Below are positions 26,186 through 35,087 of a DNA stretch of 64,000 nt, piece by piece. A program made the translations under genes and the position numbers. The number at the start of each line of letters is the position of its first letter. Position 1 is the first letter of the stretch. The notes below the pieces were generated by a model. The model saw nothing but the letters and a program-made list of their open reading frames with translations. It was not told the DNA's origin and searched no databases. The stretch spans positions 1 through 64,000 of the forward strand of contig CALEHQ010000019.1 in the NCBI GenBank assembly GCA_937876315.1. Direction: 5' to 3'. The stretch is from an uncultured Actinomycetes bacterium (GTDB lineage Bacteria; Actinomycetota; Acidimicrobiia; Acidimicrobiales; Acidimicrobilacustridaceae).

Positions 26186-26896
26186 TCAAAGATCACTGTT
26201 CAAAGATTTCGAATACCGCGTCGGATCGTCCACCGCAGCGTCAGCGAAGCCGCGGGCGCGAAGCAAGCACGCGTCACAGTGGCCACAGGCTCCCCCATCG
26301 ACGGCTGGGTCGTAACACGACATCGTGGCGCCGTAGTCGACCCCTAGGGAGAGACCCAACTGGATGATCTCCGCCTTCGTGAGATCGATCAACGGCGTAC
26401 GGATGCGCAAGCGCCCGCCCTCAACCCCTTCTCGGGTTGCGAGGTTGGCCATGTCTTCGAACGCCGCGATGAACTCCGGTCGGCAGTCGGGATAGCCCGA
26501 GTAGTCCACCGCATTCACTCCGATGAATACATCGTGTACGCCGCGGGTTTCAGCAACCGCGGTAGCAAAGCTCAAGAAAATTGTGTTTCGTGCTGGCACA
26601 TAAGTAATCGGAACCGAATCAGCCGAGAGATCGTCAACCGATTCGTGCTTCGGAACCTCTAGTGACTCATCAAGCAATGCAGAACCACCAAAAGCAGCAA
26701 GATCGATATCGGCAATGAGATGTTCGACACCCGCAGCGCGCGCAATCTCCGCAGCACACTCGAGTTCGCCTGTGTGACGTTGCCCGTAACGGAAACTCAA
26801 GGCAATCGGGTTGAAGCCCTCGCCTTCCGCAATTGCCAAACAAGTCGTGGAATCAAGGCCACCCGACAAAAGCACGATGGCGCTCGGTTTGTTCAT
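26186..26896 (-). CDS. queC: 7-cyano-7-deazaguanine synthase QueC
   Basis: A 236-aa ATP-dependent enzyme converting 7-carboxy-7-deazaguanine to preQ0, used for queuosine or other 7-deazaguanines. The PP-loop SGGLDSTT is at residues 11-18, and the zinc site is the C-terminal CYDP...[10 protein letters not shown] cluster of four cysteines. I start it at ATG 26896, which overlaps the carboxylesterase stop as ATGA; an ATG five codons upstream is less natural. No queD, queE, folE or queF is in the window. The translational coupling to an esterase is unusual. Confidence 0.94.
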   Translation of the reverse strand: MNKPSAIVLLSGGLDSTTCLAIAEGEGFNPIALSFRYGQRHTGELECAAEIARAAGVEHLIADIDLAAFGGSALLDESLEVPKHESVDDLSADSVPITYVPARNTIFLSFATAVAETRGVHDVFIGVNAVDYSGYPDCRPEFIAAFEDMANLATREGVEGGRLRIRTPLIDLTKAEIIQLGLSLGVDYGATMSCYDPAVDGGACGHCDACLLRARGFADAAVDDPTRYSKSLNSDL

Positions 26897-28401
26897 AGAA
26901 CGCCGTCCCACACCAAGCGTTCAAGGGGCATCGGGTCTGACAGTAACTCTCGTTCAACATCGAAACGTTGCGTCGGTCGTGTCTGTGCATTCCACGCTGG
27001 CCAACCGGGATCACCATCGCGAGCGAACGACAACCATGCGTCCTGCATCGCAACAGAGAGTTCTCGGAGATCGTCACCCACAGGGCCCCCGAGGAATAGT
27101 TCGGCTCCTTGGTTGCCGAGCACACCGAAGACAAAAGGAATTTCAAGTGCGTGACAGGACTTCACTACTCCCCCAAAGGCAGGAGTGGCCCACGTGAAGA
27201 GGTACTGCCAGGTCGGCGTCGATGCATTCGCTCGTGCTTCTACAAGGCGAATGGCAGGAATACGGAACGTCGCATCGGTGAGAACAGCATTCCAAAGATC
27301 ATCGGGCGACGCGTCGGGACGATCGGCTACGTAGGCATCTCGCACCGGATGCCCCGAACCAAAGATTCGTTCCAATCGTTGAAGCAATTTCGGATCATCC
27401 AGACCACCCGGGCTCATGAGCGCAAACAGATTCCACTCATCAAGATTTGTGCCGGTCATGAAAGGAACATCCACTGCTTCACCATTGGCAACAGCCACAA
27501 GCGGATTCATTGGCAAAAACTCACCGTCGACGACTGGCTGAAACGCCATCGCCAATGCAATGCCAGTCGGTCCACCAAGCCCTGAAGGATCGTCGTACAA
27601 CTTTGCTTCAACTTTTGTTGCCGCTTTCGCGATGTCATCGGCCGTTGCGCTCAACAATCCATCGAGGCCGGAAACTCCGAGCTTCTCCATGAACTGTTCA
27701 GTCATGGCAGCACCCATCGCTGGCGTGAACGTGTTGTGTGCCGCGCCACTTTGCGCAATTGCTTTGTGAAAAAGCCCGCGAGCTGCGGGAATCGCAAGAA
27801 GCGTTGACACGCTCATGGCGCCAGCTGACTCACCGAAGATCGTCACGTTGTTTGGGTCGCCACCGAACACCGCGATGTTGTCGTGCACCCATGCAAGGGC
27901 AGCCGCCTGATCAAGCAGCCCGTTCACTCCACTCGAGCGATACCGCTCATCAAGATCGCCCAGCCAAAGGAAGCCGAGCGCACCAAGTCGATAATTCAGC
28001 GTGACAACCACAACGTCGCCACGAGTTGCCAAGGTTGTGCCGTCGTACCAAGGAGTGGACGACGACCCATTGATGAAACCGCCACCGTGAATCCAGACCA
28101 TGACTGGACGGGAAGCGTCGTCGCACCCTGGCGTGAACACGTTGAGGAACAAACAGTCTTCGCTTGACGAATCTGCTGCATCGCCAAGAAATGCCGTGAT
28201 GCCACCAGACTCCTGAACTGACATGGGCCCAAACATTGAGGCATCACGAACACCGTCCCATGACTCTGGCGGAGCGGGGGCAAGGAAGCGGCGTTCACCG
28301 ACCGGCGGCGCAGCGTAGGGAATACCCCGAAACTGGACGATGCCGTCCTTTTCACTACCCTGAAGGGCGCCTTGGGCGACCGTGACTGTCGTAGAACTCA
28401 T
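26893..28401 (-). CDS. type B carboxylesterase
   Basis: A 502-aa alpha/beta hydrolase of the carboxylesterase/para-nitrobenzyl esterase family. The oxyanion hole is HGGGF (105-109), the nucleophile is Ser192 in GESAG, and EDCLFLNV and [16 protein letters not shown] are family motifs. The acidic member and histidine of the triad lie in the C-terminal half ([12 protein letters not shown]). No signal peptide is present, so it is cytosolic. The start at ATG 28401 has GGGAG 5 nt upstream; the open frame reaching 28557 would overlap the divergent kinase gene. It is translationally coupled to queC. Confidence 0.92.
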   Translation of the reverse strand: MSSTTVTVAQGALQGSEKDGIVQFRGIPYAAPPVGERRFLAPAPPESWDGVRDASMFGPMSVQESGGITAFLGDAADSSSEDCLFLNVFTPGCDDASRPVMVWIHGGGFINGSSSTPWYDGTTLATRGDVVVVTLNYRLGALGFLWLGDLDERYRSSGVNGLLDQAAALAWVHDNIAVFGGDPNNVTIFGESAGAMSVSTLLAIPAARGLFHKAIAQSGAAHNTFTPAMGAAMTEQFMEKLGVSGLDGLLSATADDIAKAATKVEAKLYDDPSGLGGPTGIALAMAFQPVVDGEFLPMNPLVAVANGEAVDVPFMTGTNLDEWNLFALMSPGGLDDPKLLQRLERIFGSGHPVRDAYVADRPDASPDDLWNAVLTDATFRIPAIRLVEARANASTPTWQYLFTWATPAFGGVVKSCHALEIPFVFGVLGNQGAELFLGGPVGDDLRELSVAMQDAWLSFARDGDPGWPAWNAQTRPTQRFDVERELLSDPMPLERLVWDGVL

Positions 28402-28493
28402 GGGTACTCCCTGTCCAAGTGATCGGCGCAACGCTACCGGCCTTGTCCGTTCTGTGGCCCTCCTCCGGTGAGGGAAACCAAGCGGCCGACCCC

Positions 28494-28499
28494 TAACGT
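28494..28499 (+). promoter_or_regulatory. -10-like TAnnnT box before the UbiB-type kinase
   Basis: TAACGT ends 8 nt before the GTG at 28508. It would drive the ubiB-like/bioA/bioF/bioD unit from a leaderless or near-leaderless transcript. Confidence 0.45.
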
Positions 28500-28507
28500 T
28501 GGGCCTT

Positions 28508-30007
28508 GTGACACTGCGACGCCGAGCCCTTCGATTTCTCCTGCCCCTTAGCCTCATAGCCGCCTTTGTGGTGGTCCTGAAAAGCGGACGTTCTCAGCGC
28601 GATTCCACTGGGCCAGTTCAGAACGGTCGCCGAAGCGCCCGCAACTTCCGCCTTGCGATGCTTGGCGCCAAGACCGGTGGGTCCTATGCCCGACATCGTG
28701 CCCGTCGAGTTTTTGCCGACGCCGGGAAACGTCGCGAGCTGGACCTTGCGTTTGAAATGCAAACCACTCAACAGGTCAGCGAAGCGCTCGGGCAGATGAA
28801 GGGCGCGCTCATGAAGGTCGGTCAAATGGCCAGCTACATCGACCAAGGACTTCCCGAACATGTGCGTGGCGCTCTTGCTGACCTTCAGCAGAATGCGCCG
28901 CCGATGAGCGCAGAACTCGCGGCGGAAGTCATCCGCGAAGAGTTCGGCAAACATCCAGACGATCTTTTTGAAACATGGGATCCAACGCCGATTGCTTCGG
29001 CGTCAATCGGTCAAGTACACCGAGCCCTCACTCGCGATGGGCAAGCTGTGGCGGTCAAGGTTCAATATCCAGGCGTTGCTGAGGCCGTTGCGTCCGATCT
29101 CAACAATGCCGGATTCATCTTCGCTGGCCTCGGAGTCCTGTTCCCTGGACTCGACCATAAAGCGCTCGTCGCTGAACTGCGCGAACGCGTTGTCGAGGAA
29201 CTTGATTACGAAATCGAAGCGGCCAATCAACGAGCCTTTGCTGGTTACTACGAAGGTCATCCGACAATTCACATTCCGCATGTGATTGACGACTACTCAA
29301 GCCGAAGGGTTCTCACAACAGAACTCTCCGATGGAGTCCGATGGGACGAACTTCTGACATGGAGCCAGGAAGAGAAGGACCTTGCCGCCGAAACCCTCTA
29401 CCGCTTCGCCTTTGGCGGTTTGTATCGACTTGCAGCGTTTAACGGCGATCCCCATCCCGGCAATTATTTGTTTCACCCAGGTGGACGAGTCACATTTCTT
29501 GACTTCGGCCTCGTGAAGTATTTCACCGCCGAAGAACTTGATGAGTTTGGCGAAATGATCCAACACATGGTGATCGATCATGACGCCGCAGCATTTCGCG
29601 CAACCGTCGAACGTTTAGGGCTTCTTCCCGCAGGTCTTGACGTCACCGATGCCGACGTCATCGACTACCTCGGACACTTCTACGAATTCGTTGCCGTCGA
29701 GGGCGACTTCACCATCACCCCCGAGTACGCGTCAGAAACGGTGCGCCGTTTCTTCGACACCAGTGGCCCCTACGCCATCATGCAAAAGGCGGCCAACCTT
29801 CCAGGAAGTTTCGTCATCATTCAGAGAATCAGTTTGGGCCTCTACGCAATCCTTGGCGAGCTTCATGCGACGGGTGACTGGCGCAAGATTGCCGAGGAGC
29901 TTTGGCCCTTCGTGGACGGTCCTCCGTCAACCCCCATGGCCCACCGGATTGAAGAATGGCGACGCGATCGCCACCCCAATGCCAAGGGTGCGATGCTGTC
30001 CCGGTGA
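28508..30007 (+). CDS. ABC1/UbiB-family atypical kinase
   Basis: A 499-aa protein of the ABC1/ADCK/UbiB family. An N-terminal membrane helix (residues about 8-23) is followed by the KxGQ motif in LMKVGQMAS, the alanine-rich loop PIASASIGQVHRA, the AVKVQYPG lysine, the catalytic loop NGDPHPGNYLF and the metal-binding FLDFG. Such proteins support quinone or isoprenoid-lipid metabolism at the membrane, with ATPase rather than ordinary kinase activity. I start it at GTG 28508, following a TAACGT box; a TTG at 28499 is possible. Its stop overlaps the bioA start (GTGA), so it is apparently co-transcribed with biotin genes. Confidence 0.9.
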   Translation: MTLRRRALRFLLPLSLIAAFVVVLKSGRSQRDSTGPVQNGRRSARNFRLAMLGAKTGGSYARHRARRVFADAGKRRELDLAFEMQTTQQVSEALGQMKGALMKVGQMASYIDQGLPEHVRGALADLQQNAPPMSAELAAEVIREEFGKHPDDLFETWDPTPIASASIGQVHRALTRDGQAVAVKVQYPGVAEAVASDLNNAGFIFAGLGVLFPGLDHKALVAELRERVVEELDYEIEAANQRAFAGYYEGHPTIHIPHVIDDYSSRRVLTTELSDGVRWDELLTWSQEEKDLAAETLYRFAFGGLYRLAAFNGDPHPGNYLFHPGGRVTFLDFGLVKYFTAEELDEFGEMIQHMVIDHDAAAFRATVERLGLLPAGLDVTDADVIDYLGHFYEFVAVEGDFTITPEYASETVRRFFDTSGPYAIMQKAANLPGSFVIIQRISLGLYAILGELHATGDWRKIAEELWPFVDGPPSTPMAHRIEEWRRDRHPNAKGAMLSR

Positions 30008-31326
30008 AAGATTCAGAATCCACATCCCTGAGAAGCGCCCACGATCAATGGGTGGACCGGGATGCTGCTGTGGTGTGGCATGGCTTCACCCAAATGTCGA
30101 CCTACGCGCAGAACCGGCCAATCATCGTCGACTACGCCGAAGGCCGAGAGCTCATCGACGTCGACGGTTCACGGTACCTCGACGCAATCTCTTCGCTCTG
30201 GGTTACGACACTTGGACACCGAGTACCGGAACTTGATGCAGCAGCGCGAGAACAACTCGACCGCGTCGCGCACACAACCATGCTCGGTAACGGCAACCGG
30301 ATCACCATCGAACTCGCGGAAGCTCTTGCACCTCGAGTGCCCGTGAGCGAACCGCATTTCCTCTTCGCCTCAGATGGCGCAGCTGCCGTAGAACAAGCAA
30401 TCAAGATCGCGTTTCAGTTTTGGACAAATCAGGGGGTTACCGAACGAACCCGCTACCTCACACTCGGCGGGGCCTACCACGGCGATACGATCGGAGCGAT
30501 CTCCATCGGAGCGGGCGGCTTCGGAACTGACGTCTTTAATCCACTCCGATTCGACGTGCTGCGCGCCCCTGGCTACGACGATCCAGGTTGGGCAGATACC
30601 GCAGTGGCCATGATCAGAGCTCACGCCCATGAACTTGCTGCTGTGGTCATCGAACCACTCGTCCAGGGCGCTGCTGGCATGTGGATCACCGACCCCGAAT
30701 CTGTTGAACGAGTTGGCGATGCCTGCAGAGAACATGACGTCTTGCTCATTGCCGACGAGGTCGCAACCGGTTTCGGCCGAACCGGAACGCTATTCGCCAC
30801 AGAACAGTGTCGAGTTCGCCCCGACATCATGTGTATCGGCAAGGGACTGACCGGCGGTTATCTCGCTATGGCCGCGACAGTCGCATCACGACGCGTGTAC
30901 GACGCGTTCCTCGGTCCTGACCTCAGTGAAATGACGCTGTATCACGGTCATTCTTTTTCCGGAAACCCCCTTGCGGCAGCAGTCGCGCTTCGCCACCTCC
31001 AGCTATTCGAAGAGCTTGACGTCCTCGCCAACGTCCGCGAGCGGGCTACCCAACTCCACGAACAGCTTGAAGTGCTCGCCAATGGCAACTCGGCGATCAA
31101 AGAGATCCGCCAGCATGGGCTCATGGTCGGAGTGGAACTCGCTCCGCCTCAAGATGATCTGCGTTGGGGTCGACGCGTGTGCGCCGCATCCGTAAACCGC
31201 GGCGTGCTTTTACGACCTCTCGGCGACGTCGTCGTACTCATGCCCATCCTCACCTCCACCGCCGAAGAGATCGACCGTATCGTCGACGCGTTAGGCGCAT
31301 CGATTGAAGAGGTTTGCGCTCAGTGA
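30004..31326 (+). CDS. bioA: adenosylmethionine-8-amino-7-oxononanoate aminotransferase
   Basis: A 440-aa PLP enzyme making 7,8-diaminopelargonate from 8-amino-7-oxononanoate with S-adenosylmethionine as amino donor, the third-from-last step of biotin synthesis. The PLP lysine is Lys280 in MCIGKGLTGGY, the cofactor aspartate is in ADEVATGFGRTG (250-261), and LGGAYHGDT is the substrate/cofactor loop. The N-terminal WHGFTQMSTY matches the BioA substrate pocket. The start is GTG 30004, overlapping the kinase stop. It is followed by bioF with a GTGA overlap. Confidence 0.95.
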   Translation: MKDSESTSLRSAHDQWVDRDAAVVWHGFTQMSTYAQNRPIIVDYAEGRELIDVDGSRYLDAISSLWVTTLGHRVPELDAAAREQLDRVAHTTMLGNGNRITIELAEALAPRVPVSEPHFLFASDGAAAVEQAIKIAFQFWTNQGVTERTRYLTLGGAYHGDTIGAISIGAGGFGTDVFNPLRFDVLRAPGYDDPGWADTAVAMIRAHAHELAAVVIEPLVQGAAGMWITDPESVERVGDACREHDVLLIADEVATGFGRTGTLFATEQCRVRPDIMCIGKGLTGGYLAMAATVASRRVYDAFLGPDLSEMTLYHGHSFSGNPLAAAVALRHLQLFEELDVLANVRERATQLHEQLEVLANGNSAIKEIRQHGLMVGVELAPPQDDLRWGRRVCAASVNRGVLLRPLGDVVVLMPILTSTAEEIDRIVDALGASIEEVCAQ

Positions 31327-32471
31327 GCGACAGTCATTCCGCTCACTGGTCCGAGTGGTTCGAATCCCAAGAGACCGAAATCAGGGAAAGCGGTCGATGG
31401 CGCGCACCGAGATCTTTTGACGCTCACGGAGCTGTTGGCGAGCTTGAAGGTCGCACAGTCATCTCGTTCGCGTCGAATGATTACCTGGGGCTCACGGCAC
31501 ATCCCGTCGTGCAAGCAGCCGCCATTGAGGCAACTACTCGTTGGGGTTCTGGATCAGGCGCATCACGCCTCGTCGTCGGATCGCGTCCGATCCACCATGA
31601 ACTCGAAGACGCGATTGCACAATGGCGCGGCGCCGACGCCGCTGTTCTCTTCCCCACTGGGTTCGCCGCCAACCTCGGATTGCTTGCAACCTTGGGCGGC
31701 CCAAGTGTCGTGATGCACTCAGATGAACTGAATCACGCATCAATCATCGACGGTTGTCGCATGGCCCGCGCAAATGGCGCGGCCGTGCACCGGTACCGAC
31801 ATCTTGATCTCGACCATCTCGCAACCAACCTTGCTGCGAACGCCGGAGCACGTCAGGTTGTCGTCACCGACACCGTGTTCTCGATGGACGGCGATGTCGC
31901 CCCCATCGACAAACTCGCGTCGCTGTGCGCACAACACGAGGCCCTTCTTGTTGTCGATGAAGCCCACGCAGTCCTCGAACCTCCACCTGAGCCACTCGTG
32001 AATGGGGCAATCGTTGTGCAGGTTGGAACCCTGTCGAAAACTCTTGGGGCGCTTGGCGGGTTCGTTGCCGGTCCCCGCTCGCTCATTGACCTCCTCGTCA
32101 ACCGAGCACGCACCTACATCTTCACTACTGCCCCCAGCCCGGCCGATGCGGCCGCAGCACTTGCCGCAATCAGGGTTGTGCAATCGGAGGAAGGCGACGC
32201 TCTTCAGCAACGACTGCGTCAACACATTGCGCGCGTCGCTCCTGGGCACCCCTCGCCGATCATCCCGGTGATCTTGGGCGACGAGGCTTCGGCGCTGGCG
32301 GCCTCGCAACGACTTCTTGAACTGGGCCTTCTCGTGCCCGCCATCCGACCCCCCACCGTTGCAGTGGGATCAAGCCGACTGCGCATTGCGCTTTCTGCGG
32401 CCCATACTGATGAACAGATTGCTGCACTTGTTGATGCCCTGCGTGTGTTGGAGACGGACGGTGGACAATGA
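31323..32471 (+). CDS. bioF: 8-amino-7-oxononanoate synthase
   Basis: A 382-aa alpha-oxoamine synthase that condenses pimeloyl thioester with L-alanine to give 8-amino-7-oxononanoate. The PLP lysine is Lys239 in GTLSKTLGALGG; NDYLGL, GSGSGASRLV, ELNHASIIDGCR and VVDEAHAV are family motifs. I use GTG 31323, whose GTGA overlaps the bioA stop; a TTG three codons upstream is the alternative. The stop overlaps bioD by ATGA. Tight coupling argues for balanced production of the three enzymes. Confidence 0.95.
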   Translation: MSDSHSAHWSEWFESQETEIRESGRWRAPRSFDAHGAVGELEGRTVISFASNDYLGLTAHPVVQAAAIEATTRWGSGSGASRLVVGSRPIHHELEDAIAQWRGADAAVLFPTGFAANLGLLATLGGPSVVMHSDELNHASIIDGCRMARANGAAVHRYRHLDLDHLATNLAANAGARQVVVTDTVFSMDGDVAPIDKLASLCAQHEALLVVDEAHAVLEPPPEPLVNGAIVVQVGTLSKTLGALGGFVAGPRSLIDLLVNRARTYIFTTAPSPADAAAALAAIRVVQSEEGDALQQRLRQHIARVAPGHPSPIIPVILGDEASALAASQRLLELGLLVPAIRPPTVAVGSSRLRIALSAAHTDEQIAALVDALRVLETDGGQ

Positions 32472-33130
32472 CATTTGATGGACTGCGGCCACAGCGACTT
32501 GTCGTTGTTGTCGGCACTGGCACCGAGATCGGCAAGACCTACGTGACCGCCCGGCTCTTGCGTGATCTTCGTTCCAAAGGCATTGATGTCGCCGCACGAA
32601 AGCCCGCTCAATCATTTGGTCCCGAGGACCAATTCACCGACGCCCACTTTCTTGCCGATGCTTCGGGCGAATCCCCCAACGACGTGTGTCCACGTCACCG
32701 CTGGTATCCGATCCCTATGGCACCGCCCATGGCTGCCGATGCACTCTCCCGTCCGCAATTCACTGTCGAAGACCTTGCCTCCGAAATCCAGTGGCCACTT
32801 CCCGCGCCCGCTGTCGCGTTCGTCGAGTCTGCTGGAGGAGTTCGTTCACCGCTCGCGGCGGATGGCGATTCGATCAGCCTCATCGAAGTTCTTCAACCCG
32901 ACATCGTGTTGCTCATTGCCGATGCCGGACTCGGGACAATCAATCAGATCATCCTGAGCCTTGATGCCATCAATAGTGGCGCTCATGTTGCGACACCCGT
33001 TGTGGTACTCAATCGCTTCGACCCCGCCGACGATCTCCATAAGCGCAACCGCGATTGGCTCACTGAGCATCTTGAGGTCGAGGTTCTTTCAAGCGTTCAA
33101 GCCGTTCTGGCAAAGATCGCTCCCCGCTAG
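32468..33130 (+). CDS. bioD: dethiobiotin synthase
   Basis: A 220-aa P-loop enzyme that carboxylates diaminopelargonate to dethiobiotin. The Walker A motif GTGTEIGKT is at residues 16-24, followed by the substrate lysine in ARKPAQSF and by ESAGGVRSPLA, the BioD acidic/glycine motif. The length matches the family. It is last in the bioA-bioF-bioD run. No bioB, bioC or bioH is in the window, so the sulfur-insertion step and pimelate supply must be encoded elsewhere or obtained from outside. No BirA-type operator is evident upstream. Confidence 0.94.
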   Translation: MTFDGLRPQRLVVVVGTGTEIGKTYVTARLLRDLRSKGIDVAARKPAQSFGPEDQFTDAHFLADASGESPNDVCPRHRWYPIPMAPPMAADALSRPQFTVEDLASEIQWPLPAPAVAFVESAGGVRSPLAADGDSISLIEVLQPDIVLLIADAGLGTINQIILSLDAINSGAHVATPVVVLNRFDPADDLHKRNRDWLTEHLEVEVLSSVQAVLAKIAPR

Positions 33131-33243
33131 ACCCGACTTCGTTCGCAATCCACTAGAGAGTGTCTGCCCGATCAGGCGCGCCGAGTCGGCCTCCGGTACG
33201 GTCGGCCGGTCAAGCGGCGGTCAATTGAGAGAGGGGCGAAGCG

Positions 33244-34092
33244 ATGATCAAGGCGACAGAACGACCAGTGCCCGCTTCGACCGATATCACTCTCACTGAA
33301 GCCGCCGAACTACTCGGCGTTCATTACATGACGGCCTACAAGTACGTTCGAACCGGAAGACTGGCCGCCACCAAGGTTGGAGGAGGCTGGCGAATTTCAA
33401 GCGATGCGTTCAAGGAGTTCGTTTCCACTCCCGACACGCGCACTACCGGCGAGCGCGTCGATTGGTCGGCGAGGCTTAGAGATCGCTTGACCGCAGGCGA
33501 TGAAGCCGGGTCTTGGAATGTGATTGAAGCATCGATGGCTTCGGGTCTCGCTCCGATGTCGGTGTACATCGATGTGCTCGCACCGGCACTCGCAGCCATT
33601 GGAGCCGCATGGGCCAACGGCGAAGTGTCAATCGCCGAGGAACATCGAGCGACAGCCGTGACAAATCGCCTCATCGGGCGTTTAGGCCCGCAGTTCAGTC
33701 GCCCAGGCCAAACACGCGGCACCATCGTTATTGGCGCAGTAGCCGGCGACCAACACGCTGTGCCGATCGCAATGGCTGCTGACCTCCTTCGCGGACGCGG
33801 TTTCACAGTGATCGACCTCGGTGCCAATACCCCAGTCGAAACATTCGTGGACGCCGCAAACACTGCTGATCGACTTCTCGCTGTAGGAATCAGCTCAAGT
33901 ACTGCAGGCGTTGATGACAGCGTGATCGCTACTGCAAACGCTCTTCGAGATCAGGTCGGCTGCCCCATCGTGATCGGTGGACATGGGATCGAAGACGATG
34001 CGCGCCGCGCTCATGCCGATGCGATCACGAGTTCAGCCAATGACATGCTCGAGGCATTCGACCGCATTGCGAAAGCAGCAGACGAGAAGTAG
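33244..34092 (+). CDS. B12-binding, CarH/LitR-like transcriptional regulator with excisionase-type HTH
   Basis: A 282-aa regulator. Residues 15-60 form a winged helix of the excisionase/MerR-like type (LTEAAELLGVHYMTAYKYV, then GGGWRISSDAFKEF). Residues 75-150 form the helical cap of a methionine-synthase-type B12 module and hold Trp123-x9-Glu133-His134, the signature of CarH/LitR adenosylcobalamin photoreceptors. Residues 160-275 are the Rossmann B12-binding domain with GDQH (Asp169, His171), the lower-ligand histidine; DxHxxG reads DxHxxP. The position after the Trp, His in Thermus CarH, is Ala. The start has GAGGGG 8 nt upstream. It is convergent with, and 7 bp from, a B12-riboswitch operon. 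Confidence 0.85.
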   Translation: MIKATERPVPASTDITLTEAAELLGVHYMTAYKYVRTGRLAATKVGGGWRISSDAFKEFVSTPDTRTTGERVDWSARLRDRLTAGDEAGSWNVIEASMASGLAPMSVYIDVLAPALAAIGAAWANGEVSIAEEHRATAVTNRLIGRLGPQFSRPGQTRGTIVIGAVAGDQHAVPIAMAADLLRGRGFTVIDLGANTPVETFVDAANTADRLLAVGISSSTAGVDDSVIATANALRDQVGCPIVIGGHGIEDDARRAHADAITSSANDMLEAFDRIAKAADEK

Positions 34093-34099
34093 CCGCTGA

Positions 34100-35065
34100 T
34101 CAGCTAGGCGCCGGAGTCACGGCTGGCCTTCCAGCGAGGACTTCAACGATGTTCTCGCAGCACAGTCGGACCATGTCCCCTCGAGCCAGCGTTGATGCCG
34201 AACCAAGGTGCGGAGCCAGCACAACATTGTCGAGTGTTAGCAGGCCCTCGGTGATCTTCGGCTCGAATTCATACACGTCGAGACCAGCAGCAGCGATTCG
34301 CCCTTCCCGCAGAACATTCACCAACTCTGCCTCGTCGATCAATGCACCGCGACCTGTGTTGACGAGTACAGCAGTTGGCTTCATCAGACGAAAAGCACGT
34401 GCGTCGAACATGTGTCGGCTCTGATCGTTCAGCGGGGCATGGAGCGAAATGAAATCGCTCCGCCGGAGAAGGTCATCGAGTGACACGAACTCCGCACCAA
34501 GCGATGTTTCAATCTCCGGAGAGACCTGAGTGCGATTGAAATACACAACATTCATGCCGAAGCCCTGCGCGCGACGTGCAACCGCTTGTCCGATCGCCCC
34601 CATCCCAACAATGCCCAGCGTTTGATGGCGGAGTGGTTCGCCAAGCAACTGTGTCGGCGCCCACCCTGTCCACTCTCCCGTTCGAACCAGACGTTCTCCG
34701 GCCCCAATATTTCTGGCGGCAGAGAGCAGCAGTGCCCACGCAAGATCAGCGGTCGCATCGGTGAGGACACCAGGCGTCGTCGTGACTTCGATTCCTCGCT
34801 GACGAGCAGCAGCAACATCAATGTTGTCGAATCCAACTGCGTAATTTGAAACAACACGCAATGACGGGGCCGCGTCGAGCACCTCTTCGTCGATCCGATC
34901 ACTCAACATGCACAAAAGAGCATCAGCTCCTTCGATCCCAGCGATTAGGTCGGCTCGTGAGAGCGGATGATCCTCATCGTTCGCCCGAACTTCGAAGCCC
35001 AATTCGACCAGCAGGTCGATACCGGGAGCGGGCAATGGACGGGTCACAAAGACGACAGGAGCCAT
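34100..35065 (-). CDS. D-isomer-specific 2-hydroxyacid dehydrogenase
   Basis: A 321-aa NAD(P)-dependent dehydrogenase of the glyoxylate/hydroxypyruvate reductase type. The Rossmann motif GMGAIGQAVARR, the catalytic arginine in NTGRGALIDE, the glutamate after YEFEPKITE and the histidine in LAPHLGSAS are visible. It probably reduces glyoxylate, hydroxypyruvate or a related 2-oxoacid. I start it at ATG 35065, 22 bp after the S-component stop; the open frame continues to 35104. It appears to be the last gene of the riboswitch-controlled ECF operon, although a B12 connection for this enzyme is not obvious. Confidence 0.88.
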   Translation of the reverse strand: MAPVVFVTRPLPAPGIDLLVELGFEVRANDEDHPLSRADLIAGIEGADALLCMLSDRIDEEVLDAAPSLRVVSNYAVGFDNIDVAAARQRGIEVTTTPGVLTDATADLAWALLLSAARNIGAGERLVRTGEWTGWAPTQLLGEPLRHQTLGIVGMGAIGQAVARRAQGFGMNVVYFNRTQVSPEIETSLGAEFVSLDDLLRRSDFISLHAPLNDQSRHMFDARAFRLMKPTAVLVNTGRGALIDEAELVNVLREGRIAAAGLDVYEFEPKITEGLLTLDNVVLAPHLGSASTLARGDMVRLCCENIVEVLAGRPAVTPAPS

Positions 35066-35087
35066 AGCCAACCGTGACACAAATATC

